DNA of 34,592 nucleotides from an uncultured Ruminococcus sp. (GCA_902790475.1 CADASG010000013.1:1-34592), one strand, 5' to 3'; positions 7,638-16,551 are shown, counted from the stretch's first letter. The notes: a model not told the origin generated them from the letters alone. Program-made: numbers and translations.

Positions 7638-8597
7638 ATGAATTTTCACGGTAAGGACATCAAGATCTTCTCGGGCAACTCCAACATAGACGTTGCTCAG
7701 GGAATTGCGGGCTGTCTGGGTTTGCCCTTGGGCAAAAGCGACTGCACACACTTCTCGGACGGCGAAATTGCCGTATCGCTTCATGAGTCTGTCAGAGGCA
7801 GCGACTGCTTCATCGTGCAGTCAACCTGCACTCCCGTCAACGACAACCTCATGGAGCTGCTGATCATGATAGACGCGATGAAGCGCGCCTCCGCAGCAAG
7901 GATCACGGCGGTCATGCCCTACTTCGGCTATGCCAGACAGGACAGAAAAGCCAAGGCGAGAGATCCGATCTCCGCTAAGCTTTGCGCCGACATCATCACC
8001 ACAGCGGGCGCCGACCGCGTGCTCACAATGGATCTTCACGCCAACCAGATCCAGGGATTCTTCAATATCCCCGTTGACCACCTGCACGGCGCGGGCATTC
8101 TCGCCACTCATATGAAAGAGAAGATCGGCTCCAACATCGACGACTTTATCGTGGTATCCCCCGATTTAGGCTCGGTCACCCGTTCCAGAAACTTCGCCTC
8201 AAAAATCGGCACCGGTCTTGCCATCATCGACAAGCGCAGACCAAAGGCCAATGTGTGCGAGGTAATGAACATCATCGGCGACGCCGCAGGCAAAAAGGTG
8301 ATCTTGGTTGACGATATGATAGACACCGCCGGCACTCTGTGCAACGCCGCTAACGCTATCGTGGAAAAGGGCGGCGCTACCGAGGTTTACGCCTGCGCTA
8401 CACACGCGGTGCTTTCCGGTCCAGCTATCGAGCGTATCCAAAACAGCGCGATCAAGGAGGTCATCCTGCTCGACACCATTCCCGTTCCCGAGGAAAAGAG
8501 GATCGACAAGTTCACCTTCCTCCCCACCGCGCCCATCTTCGCCGAGGCTATCGCAAGGATCTACAACGACAAGCCCTTTAACCCTGCGTTCTTATAA
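7638..8597 (+). CDS. prs: Ribose-phosphate pyrophosphokinase
   Basis: This 319-residue cytoplasmic enzyme makes PRPP from ribose-5-phosphate and ATP for nucleotide, His, Trp and NAD synthesis. The sequence shows the class I signatures: FSDGEIAVSLHESVRG near the N-terminus, PYFGYARQDRKAKARDPISA in the middle with the flexible-loop basic residues, DLHANQIQGFF, and the PRPP-binding loop VDDMIDTAGT. The length is standard for the family. A GGAAAGGGAG ribosome site precedes the ATG. It lies 96 bp after the glmU-like gene and 92 bp before pth, which is the conserved Bacillota order. Confidence 0.97.
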   Translation: MNFHGKDIKIFSGNSNIDVAQGIAGCLGLPLGKSDCTHFSDGEIAVSLHESVRGSDCFIVQSTCTPVNDNLMELLIMIDAMKRASAARITAVMPYFGYARQDRKAKARDPISAKLCADIITTAGADRVLTMDLHANQIQGFFNIPVDHLHGAGILATHMKEKIGSNIDDFIVVSPDLGSVTRSRNFASKIGTGLAIIDKRRPKANVCEVMNIIGDAAGKKVILVDDMIDTAGTLCNAANAIVEKGGATEVYACATHAVLSGPAIERIQNSAIKEVILLDTIPVPEEKRIDKFTFLPTAPIFAEAIARIYNDKPFNPAFL

Positions 8598-8633
8598 TAG
8601 GGCAACTCATAAAAATACAGGCAGAACCATACA

Positions 8634-8656
8634 GGCGGACTTGAAAAAAGTCCGCC
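8634..8656 (+). other. Intercistronic hairpin between prs and pth
   Basis: A 9-bp perfect stem (8634-8642 with 8648-8656) with a GAAAA loop lies 36 bp after prs. It is followed by CTCTCTGC rather than a T-tract, so it is more likely an mRNA-stability or attenuating structure than a full terminator. Confidence 0.5.
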
Positions 8657-8689
8657 CTCTCTGCGTTATGCGTTATCAAAGGAAAAGCT

Positions 8690-9283
8690 ATGTTTAAGAA
8701 AAAATACTCCGGCGGCGCTGTGGAAGCGATCATCGTCGGACTCGGCAATCCCGACAGAAAATACGAAAACACACGCCACAACACCGGCTGGATGGCGATC
8801 GACCGCCTGTCCGAGAAGCTGGGCTGCCGCGTCAACCGCATAAAATTCAAAAGCTATACGGGAGAATGCGTCATTGACGGCGTAAAGGTGCTGCTGATGA
8901 AGCCCACCACATACATGAACAACAGCGGCGAGGCTGTGACGGAAGCTATGCGCTTCTACAAGCTGCCGCCCGAAAAGGTCGTGGTGATCTTTGACGACAT
9001 TTCACTGGACGTCGGCAAAATGCGCATCCGTCAAAAGGGCAGCGACGGCGGACAAAAGGGTATGCGCAGCATAATTTACCTCAGTGGTAAGGACAGTTTT
9101 CCGCGCATAAAAATAGGGATCGGAGCAAAGCCTAATCCCGAATGGGATCTTGCGGACTGGGTGCTGTCAAAATTCACCAACGACGAACGCGGGCTTTTAA
9201 ACGAAACTCTGGACAAAGCCGCCGACGCAGCGCTGATGATCGTGCGCGGCGACATAACAAAGGCGATGAATATTTACAACTGA
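8690..9283 (+). CDS. pth: Peptidyl-tRNA hydrolase
   Basis: The 197-residue enzyme releases peptides from stalled peptidyl-tRNA. Family motifs are visible: VGLGNPDRKYENTRHNTGW with catalytic His30, TYMNNSGE with the substrate-binding Asn residues, and FDDISLDVGKMRIRQKGSDGGQKGMRSI. The start at 8690 has AGGA six to seven bases upstream and gives about ten residues more at the N-terminus than usual (MFKKKYSGGAVE). No alternative ATG lies closer to the conserved core. The mfd start follows only 4 bp after the stop, so the two are probably translated together. The order prs-pth-mfd matches B. subtilis (where pth is spoVC), without the ctc and fin genes. Confidence 0.96.
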   Translation: MFKKKYSGGAVEAIIVGLGNPDRKYENTRHNTGWMAIDRLSEKLGCRVNRIKFKSYTGECVIDGVKVLLMKPTTYMNNSGEAVTEAMRFYKLPPEKVVVIFDDISLDVGKMRIRQKGSDGGQKGMRSIIYLSGKDSFPRIKIGIGAKPNPEWDLADWVLSKFTNDERGLLNETLDKAADAALMIVRGDITKAMNIYN

Positions 9284-9287
9284 CCAA

Positions 9288-12200
9288 ATGGAACAAATGA
9301 CTTTTCTTCGCGAAGCCATGGGAGAAAACTCCGTTTTCCGGGCTTTGCAAAAAAACATCAGGCGCGGCAGGTCGCTGTGTGTGTCGGGGCTTTCCCCGGT
9401 CACCAAGGCAGGACTGATCTACGCGCTCTGCCAAACAAAAAAAGAACCTGCGCTGTGCGTTGCCGCGGACGAGCGCGAGGCTCAGACCCTGTGTACCGAT
9501 TTGTGCTGCATGGGGCTTAACGCGCTGGTCTATCCGGTGCGCGACTACAATTTTTTGGACTTTCAGAGCCGCTCTCACGAGTACGAGCACGCGCGGCTGA
9601 AGGTTTTGCTAAAGCTGCTCGAGCACGACTGCGACGCGGTTATCGCCTGTGCCGACGCCGCTTCTCAGCTCACCGTACCGCCGCAAACACTGCTTGACGC
9701 CTCGCTTACGCTTAAAGTCGGAGAGGAGCTCGCGCCCGAACGCGCGGTACGCGCGCTTACTCTGCTGGGCTACGAGCGCTTTGACGCGGTGGACGGCGGC
9801 GGACAGTTCTCAATGCGCGGCGGAATTTTAGACTTTTTCATGCCCGAATCTGAACACCCCGTCCGCGCGGAGTTCTGGGGCGATGAGATCGTTGATTTAA
9901 GCTACTTCGACACCGACAGCCAGCGCCGCTTTGAGAAGCTCACGGAGGCGCGGCTCAGCCCGTCAACGGAGATCATAATCGAGGACAGGGACGCGCTGGC
10001 TGACAAGATCGTTCATATGGCGAAGCTGCTGCGCGGCAAAGCCGCTCCGAAGGCGCGCGAGCGGCTTTATCAAGAGGCGGAGCAGTTTCGCGCAGGCATT
10101 ATCCCGACAAACGCCGATAAGTTCATCGGACAGATATATGAACGCCCTGCCTCTCTTTTCGACTACTTCGACCGCGATTCGCTGTTGTTCCTGTCCGAAT
10201 ACAACAACGTGCGCGACCGCGGAAAAGCAATGGATTTCCAGAACCGCGAATCGCTGCGGCAGGGCTTTGAGGACGGTGTTCTGGCACGCGGCTTCGACTG
10301 CTTCACCCTGACATGGAACGAGTGTACCGAGCGTTTTGCAGCCCACGGCGCTATCCTGCTCGAAAGCTTTGTTCACGGAAGCATCGACATTCCGCTTGGA
10401 GAGACCTACAATCTGCCCTTCAAGCAGCTAACGCGCTGGAACGGCTCCTATCATCAGCTCGGCGAGGATCTGCGCGGACTGTACGGCGAACAGAGCCGCG
10501 GAGTGATCCTGGCAGGCACCGAACGCGCCGCCAAAAACCTCAGCGAAAACCTGCGCGGCGACGGCTACGACGCGGAGTACGCGCCGTTCCCTAAGAAGCT
10601 TCAAAGCGGAAAGATACTCGTCAGCCCGGGCTCGCTGAGCGCAGGCTTTGAAAGCCCCTCCGACAGGTTTTTCCTTATCACCTTCGGTCAGGCGCAGTAC
10701 CGTCCTCAGCAAAAAAAGCGCCGTCAAAAAAAGGAAGGGCAGGAAATCTACAGCCTCGCGGAGCTGAGCGCAGGCGACTACGTCGTTCACAGCATACACG
10801 GTATCGGCGTATTCAGCGGCATCCGCAAAATCAGCACGCACGGCGTTACAAAGGACTACATTAAAATCGACTATGCCAAGGGCGACGTGCTCTACGTGCC
10901 CGTTACCCAGCTGGACATGGTCGCAAAATATATCGGAGCGCAGGAAAACGGCAGAGTAAAGGTCAGCCGGCTCGGCTCGCAGGACTGGCAAAAGGCTAAG
11001 GCGAAGGTCAAGACCTCGGTCAAGGATATCGCGAAGGAGCTGATAGCGCTTTATTCCGCGCGAATGAAGGCAAAGGGCTACGCCTTTTCGCGCGATAACG
11101 AATGGCAGCGCGACTTTGAGGCGAGCTTTGAATACGAGGAGACCCCCGACCAGCTCGCCTGCGCCGCGCAGATCAAGCGCGACATGGAGCGCACCGCGCC
11201 AATGGACAGACTGCTGTGCGGCGACGTCGGCTTCGGCAAAACCGAGGTAGCGCTGCGCGCGGCGTTCAAGTGCGTTGCGGATTCCAAGCAGTGCGCGCTG
11301 CTCTGCCCCACCACCATTCTTGCATGGCAGCATTACCAGACCGTCACCAAGCGGTTCGAGGGCTATCCTATCCGCGTGGAGCTGCTGTCGAGGTTCCGCA
11401 CGCCCAAGCAGCAAAAGGAGATTTTGGAGCGGCTCAAGCGCGGCGAGGTAGACATGATCGTGGGTACCCACAGGCTGGTGCAAAACGACGTGGAGTTCCG
11501 CGATCTCGGACTTGCGATCATCGACGAGGAGCAGCGCTTCGGAGTCCGGCAAAAGGAGCGCTTCAAGGAGCTTTGCAAAAACGTTGACGTGCTCACGCTC
11601 TCGGCAACGCCGATACCGCGCACGCTGAACATGGCGATGAGCGGACTGCGCGACATGAGCGTGATAGAGGAAGCGCCGCAGAACCGTCAGCCCGTGCAGA
11701 CCTATGTTTTGGAGCACGACCCGGCAGTGATAAACGAGGCGGTAAGGCGCGAGCTTAGACGAGGCGGTCAGGTATTCTATCTGCACAACAACGTGGAAAC
11801 GATACACTCCTGCGCAAACCGCGTGCTCGAGGCTGTGCCCGAGGCGCGTATCGCGGTGGGACACGGCAAAATGAAGGAGCAGGAGCTCAGCGAGGTGTGG
11901 CGGCAGATGCTTGACCGCGAGGTTGACGTTCTTGTTTGCACCACGATCATCGAAACGGGCGTCGATCTGCCGAACGCCAACACCCTTATTATTGAAAACG
12001 CCGACCGCATGGGACTTTCGCAGCTCCACCAGCTTCGCGGAAGGGTCGGGCGAAGCGCGCGCAGAGCCTACGCCTACTTTACCTTCCGGCCGCAAAAGGT
12101 GCTCACCGATATCCAGCAAAAGCGCCTTGCCGCCATCCGCGAGTACACGGAGTTCGGCAGCGGCTTTAAGATCGCTATGCGCGACCTGGAGCTTCGCGGC

Positions 12201-12743
12201 GCAGGAAACATCATGGGCGCTCAGCAGCACGGCCACATGGAGAGCGTCGGCTACGACATGTACCTGAAGCTGCTCGGAGAAGCGGTCAGCGAGGAAAAAG
12301 GCGAAGCAAAGCCGGGCGGCGATGTGGACTGCCTGATTGACCTCAACGTGGACGCTCACATTCCCGAAAGCTATGTGGAAAGCCTGACGCTCAGGCTGGA
12401 CGTCTACCGCCGCATAGCGGACATTCGCAGCGCCGCAGACGCGGACGACGTGCGCGACGAGCTGCGCGACCGCTTCGGAGAGATCCCGGAGGCTGTGCTG
12501 GGACTGATAGACATCGCGCAGATCCGCAACAAGGCTCACGAGATCGGAGTCTACGAGATCCGTCAGACGGATTCCTCGGTCAACCTGTTTGTCAAGGAGC
12601 TTAAATCCCCCGCCGTCGCCGATCTGCTGATCGCGGTGGGCGGCAGAGCGACGCTGAACGCGGGCGCAAAACCGAGCGTCAGCGTGAAATGTCCTCCCGG
12701 AAAAGGCTCGGTTGATATGCTGAAAGCGATTTTCAAGCTCTGA
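9288..12743 (+). CDS. mfd: Transcription-repair coupling factor
   Basis: This 1151-residue SF2 DNA translocase removes RNA polymerase stalled at lesions and recruits UvrA. The N-terminal UvrB-like region covers about residues 1-400. The RNA-polymerase-interacting (CarD-like) domain begins near residue 488 (LSAGDYVVHSIHGIGVF). Helicase motif I is GDVGFGKTE with Lys651, motif II is DEEQRFGV, and motif VI is QLRGRVGRS. The C-terminal TRCF domain begins near residue 1000 (IPESYVESLTLRLDVYRRI). The length is normal for the family. The start is 4 bp after pth with little ribosome site of its own, suggesting coupling; an internal ATG three codons later is the alternative. The downstream 160 bp contain no convincing terminator. 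Confidence 0.97.
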   Translation: MEQMTFLREAMGENSVFRALQKNIRRGRSLCVSGLSPVTKAGLIYALCQTKKEPALCVAADEREAQTLCTDLCCMGLNALVYPVRDYNFLDFQSRSHEYEHARLKVLLKLLEHDCDAVIACADAASQLTVPPQTLLDASLTLKVGEELAPERAVRALTLLGYERFDAVDGGGQFSMRGGILDFFMPESEHPVRAEFWGDEIVDLSYFDTDSQRRFEKLTEARLSPSTEIIIEDRDALADKIVHMAKLLRGKAAPKARERLYQEAEQFRAGIIPTNADKFIGQIYERPASLFDYFDRDSLLFLSEYNNVRDRGKAMDFQNRESLRQGFEDGVLARGFDCFTLTWNECTERFAAHGAILLESFVHGSIDIPLGETYNLPFKQLTRWNGSYHQLGEDLRGLYGEQSRGVILAGTERAAKNLSENLRGDGYDAEYAPFPKKLQSGKILVSPGSLSAGFESPSDRFFLITFGQAQYRPQQKKRRQKKEGQEIYSLAELSAGDYVVHSIHGIGVFSGIRKISTHGVTKDYIKIDYAKGDVLYVPVTQLDMVAKYIGAQENGRVKVSRLGSQDWQKAKAKVKTSVKDIAKELIALYSARMKAKGYAFSRDNEWQRDFEASFEYEETPDQLACAAQIKRDMERTAPMDRLLCGDVGFGKTEVALRAAFKCVADSKQCALLCPTTILAWQHYQTVTKRFEGYPIRVELLSRFRTPKQQKEILERLKRGEVDMIVGTHRLVQNDVEFRDLGLAIIDEEQRFGVRQKERFKELCKNVDVLTLSATPIPRTLNMAMSGLRDMSVIEEAPQNRQPVQTYVLEHDPAVINEAVRRELRRGGQVFYLHNNVETIHSCANRVLEAVPEARIAVGHGKMKEQELSEVWRQMLDREVDVLVCTTIIETGVDLPNANTLIIENADRMGLSQLHQLRGRVGRSARRAYAYFTFRPQKVLTDIQQKRLAAIREYTEFGSGFKIAMRDLELRGAGNIMGAQQHGHMESVGYDMYLKLLGEAVSEEKGEAKPGGDVDCLIDLNVDAHIPESYVESLTLRLDVYRRIADIRSAADADDVRDELRDRFGEIPEAVLGLIDIAQIRNKAHEIGVYEIRQTDSSVNLFVKELKSPAVADLLIAVGGRATLNAGAKPSVSVKCPPGKGSVDMLKAIFKL

Positions 12744-12799
12744 CAGCCGCCTTTTGTGTGAAAAGATTGTGATTTTTCAAGAAAATTTTTAAGAAAATG

Positions 12800-12828
12800 T
12801 AGACAACGATAAATTTTTTGTGTATACT
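12800..12828 (+). promoter_or_regulatory. Promoter of the foldase-like lipoprotein gene
   Basis: TAGACA (12800-12805), a 17-base spacer and TATACT (12823-12828) form a near-consensus vegetative promoter 77 bp upstream of the ATG, in AT-rich DNA after mfd. Confidence 0.65.
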
Positions 12829-12904
12829 TATAAAGTACGTACCCATGCCCTGCGTTCAGGCGAAGAGGCGAATGGGAAATTTAGTTTAAGGATGGTAAAA
12901 AATT

Positions 12905-14074
12905 ATGAAACCCTCATTCAAACTGGGTTCCTTGGTGCTGGCTCTCGCGCTCGCTTTTTCAGCTGTTACTGCGGGCTGCAGCCTGAACAAGGAATGGTCT
13001 TACAAAACAAGCGAAAAAGAACTCCCCATCGGCGTGTATATCTACATGCTGAACAATGCTTATTCGGAAGCCAAGGGCTATGCGGAGAAGCTTAAAGACT
13101 ACAGCAGCGAAAAGGACAGCTGGCTTGACATGGAAATCACCGACGACGACGGCAACAAGGCTGTTGCACGTCAGTGGATCAAGGACAAGGCAGAGGAAAA
13201 CTGCCTGACCTTCCTCGTTGTTGAAGATCAGATGAAGAAGGAAAACGCTACCTATGACGAGGCTAACCTCAAGGAGCGTCAGGAGCTGTATAAGCAGTAC
13301 TGGGAAGTAGGTATCCAGGAGCAGTATCAGCAGACCCCTGCTCTCTCCAAGTCCTACGAAAAGTACGGCATTTCACTGGAGAGCTTCAACTATGTTCACG
13401 CCGACGCGTCTTTGAAGCAGCAGGCTCTGTTTGACGCAATGTACGGCAAGGGCGGCTCCAAGGAAGTCAAGGACGACGAGCTCAACAAGTTCTTCACCGA
13501 CAAGTACGTAAGCTACAGCTATTACACCCAGCCCCTGTACACCGCCACCACAGACGAGTCGGGCAATCAGAAGAACGTAGCGCTTGACGACAAGAAGATC
13601 AAGGAGTACAAGGATCTCTTTGAGGGTTACGCCAAGGATATCAAAAACGGCAAGTCAATGGACGACGTAAACAAGGCTTATCAGAAGGAAAGCAACGACG
13701 ACACCATTGAGCCCACCTCAAACACCGAGGTGCTCGACGAAGTAGCAATGGGCGACGAAGTAAAGAAGGCTCTCAAAGAGCTTGACAGCAAGCAGGCTAC
13801 CACAGTGACCATCGGTGAAAAGGAGAACGCGACTCTCTACTTCATCTACAAGGACGATATCAAGGAAGTTTCCAAGACTTATCTCAAGGACGGCAGCCAG
13901 AAAAAGCAGGTTCTGCAGGAAATGAAGGCTGACGAATTCAAGGATTATCTCAAATCCGAAACCAAAAAGCTCAAATACGAAAAGAACGGTGCTGTGGACA
14001 GCTATGATCCCAAGATGTTCTTTGAACCCGTAAAGGAAACTACAGCGCCTGCCACCGAAGCGGAAGAGAAATAA
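12905..14074 (+). CDS. PrsA/SurA-like lipoprotein, probable extracytoplasmic foldase
   Basis: This 389-residue lipoprotein has a hydrophobic signal ending at a lipobox-like TAGC with Cys25 as the likely lipidated residue. The remainder is very rich in Lys, Glu, Asp and Ala and predicted mostly helical. This is the architecture of the SurA/PrsA N-terminal chaperone fold: Ala-Arg-Gln-Trp-Ile followed by long helices, then a C-terminal helix. I see no clear parvulin PPIase signature in the centre, so it may be a chaperone without isomerase activity. Many Firmicutes carry a PrsA-type gene right after mfd, which supports the call. A TAGACA-17-TATACT promoter precedes it. The tail is Thr/Ala/Glu-rich. 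The family assignment rests on architecture and context. Confidence 0.6.
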   Translation: MKPSFKLGSLVLALALAFSAVTAGCSLNKEWSYKTSEKELPIGVYIYMLNNAYSEAKGYAEKLKDYSSEKDSWLDMEITDDDGNKAVARQWIKDKAEENCLTFLVVEDQMKKENATYDEANLKERQELYKQYWEVGIQEQYQQTPALSKSYEKYGISLESFNYVHADASLKQQALFDAMYGKGGSKEVKDDELNKFFTDKYVSYSYYTQPLYTATTDESGNQKNVALDDKKIKEYKDLFEGYAKDIKNGKSMDDVNKAYQKESNDDTIEPTSNTEVLDEVAMGDEVKKALKELDSKQATTVTIGEKENATLYFIYKDDIKEVSKTYLKDGSQKKQVLQEMKADEFKDYLKSETKKLKYEKNGAVDSYDPKMFFEPVKETTAPATEAEEK

Positions 14075-14112
14075 GATAAAGTATACTCTCTCCGCTCAGG
14101 AAGGAGATATGT

Positions 14113-15033
14113 ATGACAAAGCATTTAAGAATAATAACCGCTCTTTTAGCGCTGATTTTCTGCGTGAGCGCCGTCAGCTCGTTTTCCGTGACTGTTTTCG
14201 CGGAATCGCAGGTCTCGGAAGAGCCGGCAAATCCCGACCCGGTAATTACGCCCGAGCCGGTCAACCCCGAGCCGGTCAATCCCGATCCTGTCACCCCCGA
14301 GCCTGATCCGGTAACCCCCGAGCCCGATCCGGTAACACCGGAGCCCGAGCCGGTCAATCCCGAGCCGTACAATGATGATTCGGGTTACAACAGCAACAGC
14401 AATAATAACAACAACAGCAATAACAATTATAATAACTACGGCAGCGGCGACAGCGACAACGGAAGCTCCGCCGACAACGGCAGCGAAAGCTCTGCTGTCT
14501 ATTATGACAGCGACGGCAACGAGCACGACAGCCAGTCCGACGTATATGTCGGCGGCGGTCAGACCTATGTTCCGCCCGTCAGCACCGCGCCCTCGGCTCC
14601 GCTGATCAAGACGCAAAACAACATTGACGTGAACGAGCTGTCCAAAAACGACTGGAACGACATCAAGGCAAGCCTTGCAAAAGCCAACAAAAACGGCGGC
14701 ATGTCCGACGGCGACGACTTCTCCTTTATTCAGAAGAACACCGCCAAGGGCGACAACGGTCACCTTGTACTGGTATTGGGTATCACAATGCTGGTGCTCA
14801 GCGTCGCAGGCTTCACCTATCTGATTGTTTCCGCAGTCCGCAGACGCAGGCAAATGGCGGCCCCTCTTGCCGCGAAAGCCGCTGCGCACAGCTCCGCGAG
14901 CGATCATTACCGCGCCGATTCGGATTATAACGACGGTTTCAAGGCTTCTTCCAAAAAAGCGGATAAGTTTGACACCGCCAAAATCCCCAACGCTTCCAAG
15001 GCAAAGCAAAAAGGCGGCAAGCGTTACAAATAA
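14113..15033 (+). CDS. Pro-rich and Asn-rich single-span surface protein, function unknown
   Basis: I do not recognise a family. The 306-residue protein has a signal peptide (about residues 1-30, ending VFA-ES). A proline-rich stalk of repeated NPEPV / TPEPDPV units (40-86) and an Asn/Ser-rich run (93-108) follow. A Tyr/Ser/Asp-rich stretch comes next, then one transmembrane helix (217-240) followed by RRRR and a basic, Lys-rich cytoplasmic tail. The topology is an extracellular stalk with a short inner tail. The ATG has AAGGAG six bases upstream. It lies 38 bp after the foldase-like lipoprotein gene, so both are probably on one transcript, ending at the terminator at 15047. The repeats are slippage-prone DNA, so length may vary between strains. 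Confidence 0.7.
   Translation: MTKHLRIITALLALIFCVSAVSSFSVTVFAESQVSEEPANPDPVITPEPVNPEPVNPDPVTPEPDPVTPEPDPVTPEPEPVNPEPYNDDSGYNSNSNNNNNSNNNYNNYGSGDSDNGSSADNGSESSAVYYDSDGNEHDSQSDVYVGGGQTYVPPVSTAPSAPLIKTQNNIDVNELSKNDWNDIKASLAKANKNGGMSDGDDFSFIQKNTAKGDNGHLVLVLGITMLVLSVAGFTYLIVSAVRRRRQMAAPLAAKAAAHSSASDHYRADSDYNDGFKASSKKADKFDTAKIPNASKAKQKGGKRYK
14249..14365 (+). repeat. Tandem Pro-Glu/Asp-Pro-Val coding repeats
   Basis: Short degenerate units coding for PEPVN and PEPDPVT follow each other with periods of about 15-21 bp. They form the proline-rich stalk of the surface protein. They are coding repeats, not CRISPR. Confidence 0.75.
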
Positions 15034-15046
15034 TCCCTGCAAATCA

Positions 15047-15078
15047 CCCCTCCCGTTCTTCGGGAGGGGTTTTGTTGT
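15047..15078 (+). terminator. Terminator after the Pro/Asn-rich surface protein gene
   Basis: A 9-bp perfect GC-rich stem (15047-15055 with 15061-15069), a TTCTT loop and a TTTTGTTGT tail begin 13 bases after the stop codon. Confidence 0.93.
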
Positions 15079-15100
15079 ATTTAAAACACCGACCGGGCAT

Positions 15101-15137
15101 CTTAACGCAATCTTAACATTACATAAAAAAACTTAAC
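15101..15137 (+). promoter_or_regulatory. Three CTTAAC direct repeats, candidate KdpE-type operator
   Basis: CTTAAC occurs at 15101-15106, 15112-15117 and 15132-15137, so the repeats are 11 and 20 bp apart and lie on the same DNA face. OmpR/PhoB-family regulators bind direct repeats with about 11-bp spacing. The last repeat borders the position where a -35 would be expected for the -10 at 15160. The regulator encoded at 18840 is the obvious candidate; this link is inferred. Confidence 0.5.
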
Positions 15138-15156
15138 ACTGATTTTATTCGCCGTG

Positions 15157-15165
15157 TGCTACAAT
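15157..15165 (+). promoter_or_regulatory. Extended -10 of the ktr operon promoter
   Basis: TGC followed by TACAAT (15160-15165) forms an extended -10 32 bp upstream of the ktrB start. The -35 region at the usual spacing (about CACTGA) is poor, as expected for an activator-dependent promoter. Confidence 0.5.
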
Positions 15166-15197
15166 AAAAACATTCAAAACATGTCAGGGGTAGAAGA

Positions 15198-16541
15198 ATG
15201 TTCCATTTTTTCAAGCGAAAGAAACGAAAAAACGTCACTTCGTTTCAAGTCATTATTATCAGCTTCCTTGCGCTCATTTTGGTGGGGGCAATTTTGCTGA
15301 TGCTGCCGGTATCCTCAGTACACGGAGGGTTCACGTCCTTTTTTGACGCTTTGTTCACTGCAACGTCTGCCACCTGCGTGACCGGGCTGGTTGTAAAGGA
15401 TACCGCGACCTACTGGTCCGGTTTCGGGCAAAGCGTCATCCTTGCGCTGATTCAAATCGGAGGAATGGGCGTCATTACGATCGGCTTGGCTGTCATGCGC
15501 GCGTCGGGTATGAAAATAGGCTTATGGCACAGAAGCACGATGCAGAGCTCCATTGCGGCGCCCCATGTCGGCGGTATGGTTCGGTTCACCGGCTTTATTC
15601 TGAAAACGACGATCATTATAGAAGTGATCGGCGCAGCCCTTTTGTTCCCTGTTTTCTGTATGGATTTCGGCGCGGCAAAAGGCATTTGGCTTTCTGTATT
15701 TCACTCCGTTTCGGCATTCTGTAACGCAGGATTTGATCTTTTAGGTGAACGGGAACAGTTTTCTTCTCTGACCTCCTATAGCAGCAACAGCTACCTGAGC
15801 AGTGTTATCACGCTGCTGATCATAGCAGGCGGCATCGGTTTTTTGGTATGGAACGATATCAAAACATTCAAATTCAGTGTAAAGAGGTATTCCCTTCAAA
15901 GCAAAATAGTGCTGGTCACCACGCTGCTGCTTATCGTTTTACCTGCACTTGCCTTTTTTATCAACGAATTTGAGCATTTACCGCTTCAGGAAAGGATCAC
16001 CGGTTCTTTATTTCAATCAGTCACGACAAGGACTGCCGGGTTCAATACGCTTGATCTGACAAACATGCACGAATCGGGGATATCTGTTATGATAGTTCTG
16101 ATGCTGGTCGGCGGTTCGCCCGGGTCAACTGCCGGCGGCATGAAAACCGTTACCTTTGCCGTTTTGTTTCTTTCAGCCATTACGGTATTTCGCAGGAAAA
16201 AGGATGTGCAGTGCTTTAAAAGAAGAGTCTCGGAAGATACCGTGCGCAGCGCAGGCGTAGTCTTTTTCATGTATCTTGTTTTGTTTTTCGCAAGCGGCGT
16301 TATCATCAGCAGAGCAGAGCACCTGCCGATACTGACTTGTCTTTTTGAAACAAGCTCTGCGATCGGCACGGTCGGGCTGACGCTTGGCATCACCGCAAAG
16401 CTGTCCGCGCTTTCAAAGGTGATACTGATGCTGCTGATGTTTTTCGGAAGAGTGGGCGGACTTACGCTGATTTATGCCGCCCTGCCATCCTCCGGCAGCA
16501 GCAAATCACGCCAGCCGCTGGAGGATATATCAATCGGATAG
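15198..16541 (+). CDS. ktrB: K+ uptake protein, KtrB/TrkH family membrane subunit
   Basis: The 447-residue integral membrane protein is the ion-conducting subunit of a KtrAB/Trk potassium transporter. It has the four-fold M1-P-M2 architecture, with selectivity-filter loops visible as TSATCVTGL, SAFCNAGFD, TTRTAGFNT and SSAIGTVGLT, each with the conserved Gly. The gating-loop region GGSPGSTAGGMKT is present. The length is that of KtrB rather than the longer TrkH. A modest GGGG-type ribosome site precedes the ATG. The regulatory subunit KtrA follows 10 bp after the stop, and the operon continues into a two-component system. An extended -10 and three CTTAAC repeats lie upstream. Confidence 0.93.
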   Translation: MFHFFKRKKRKNVTSFQVIIISFLALILVGAILLMLPVSSVHGGFTSFFDALFTATSATCVTGLVVKDTATYWSGFGQSVILALIQIGGMGVITIGLAVMRASGMKIGLWHRSTMQSSIAAPHVGGMVRFTGFILKTTIIIEVIGAALLFPVFCMDFGAAKGIWLSVFHSVSAFCNAGFDLLGEREQFSSLTSYSSNSYLSSVITLLIIAGGIGFLVWNDIKTFKFSVKRYSLQSKIVLVTTLLLIVLPALAFFINEFEHLPLQERITGSLFQSVTTRTAGFNTLDLTNMHESGISVMIVLMLVGGSPGSTAGGMKTVTFAVLFLSAITVFRRKKDVQCFKRRVSEDTVRSAGVVFFMYLVLFFASGVIISRAEHLPILTCLFETSSAIGTVGLTLGITAKLSALSKVILMLLMFFGRVGGLTLIYAALPSSGSSKSRQPLEDISIG

Positions 16542-16551
16542 GAGAATCATT

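Noticed and set aside
10428-12539. A 703-codon open frame on the minus strand opposite mfd
   Set aside because: It is an antisense shadow of mfd with no start signal and no recognisable domain.
12744-12799. Terminator after mfd
   Set aside because: Only a weak A/T-rich inverted repeat is present; it is not distinguishable from the AT-rich background.
14249-14365. Short regular repeats that could suggest a CRISPR array
   Set aside because: They are in-frame Pro-Glu/Asp-Pro-Val codons within a gene, of irregular period and without spacers.
15079-15197. c-di-AMP (ydaO-type) riboswitch upstream of ktrB
   Set aside because: This riboswitch class controls some ktr genes, but only about 120 bp separate the terminator from the start, most of it taken by the promoter and CTTAAC repeats; no conserved riboswitch core is visible.
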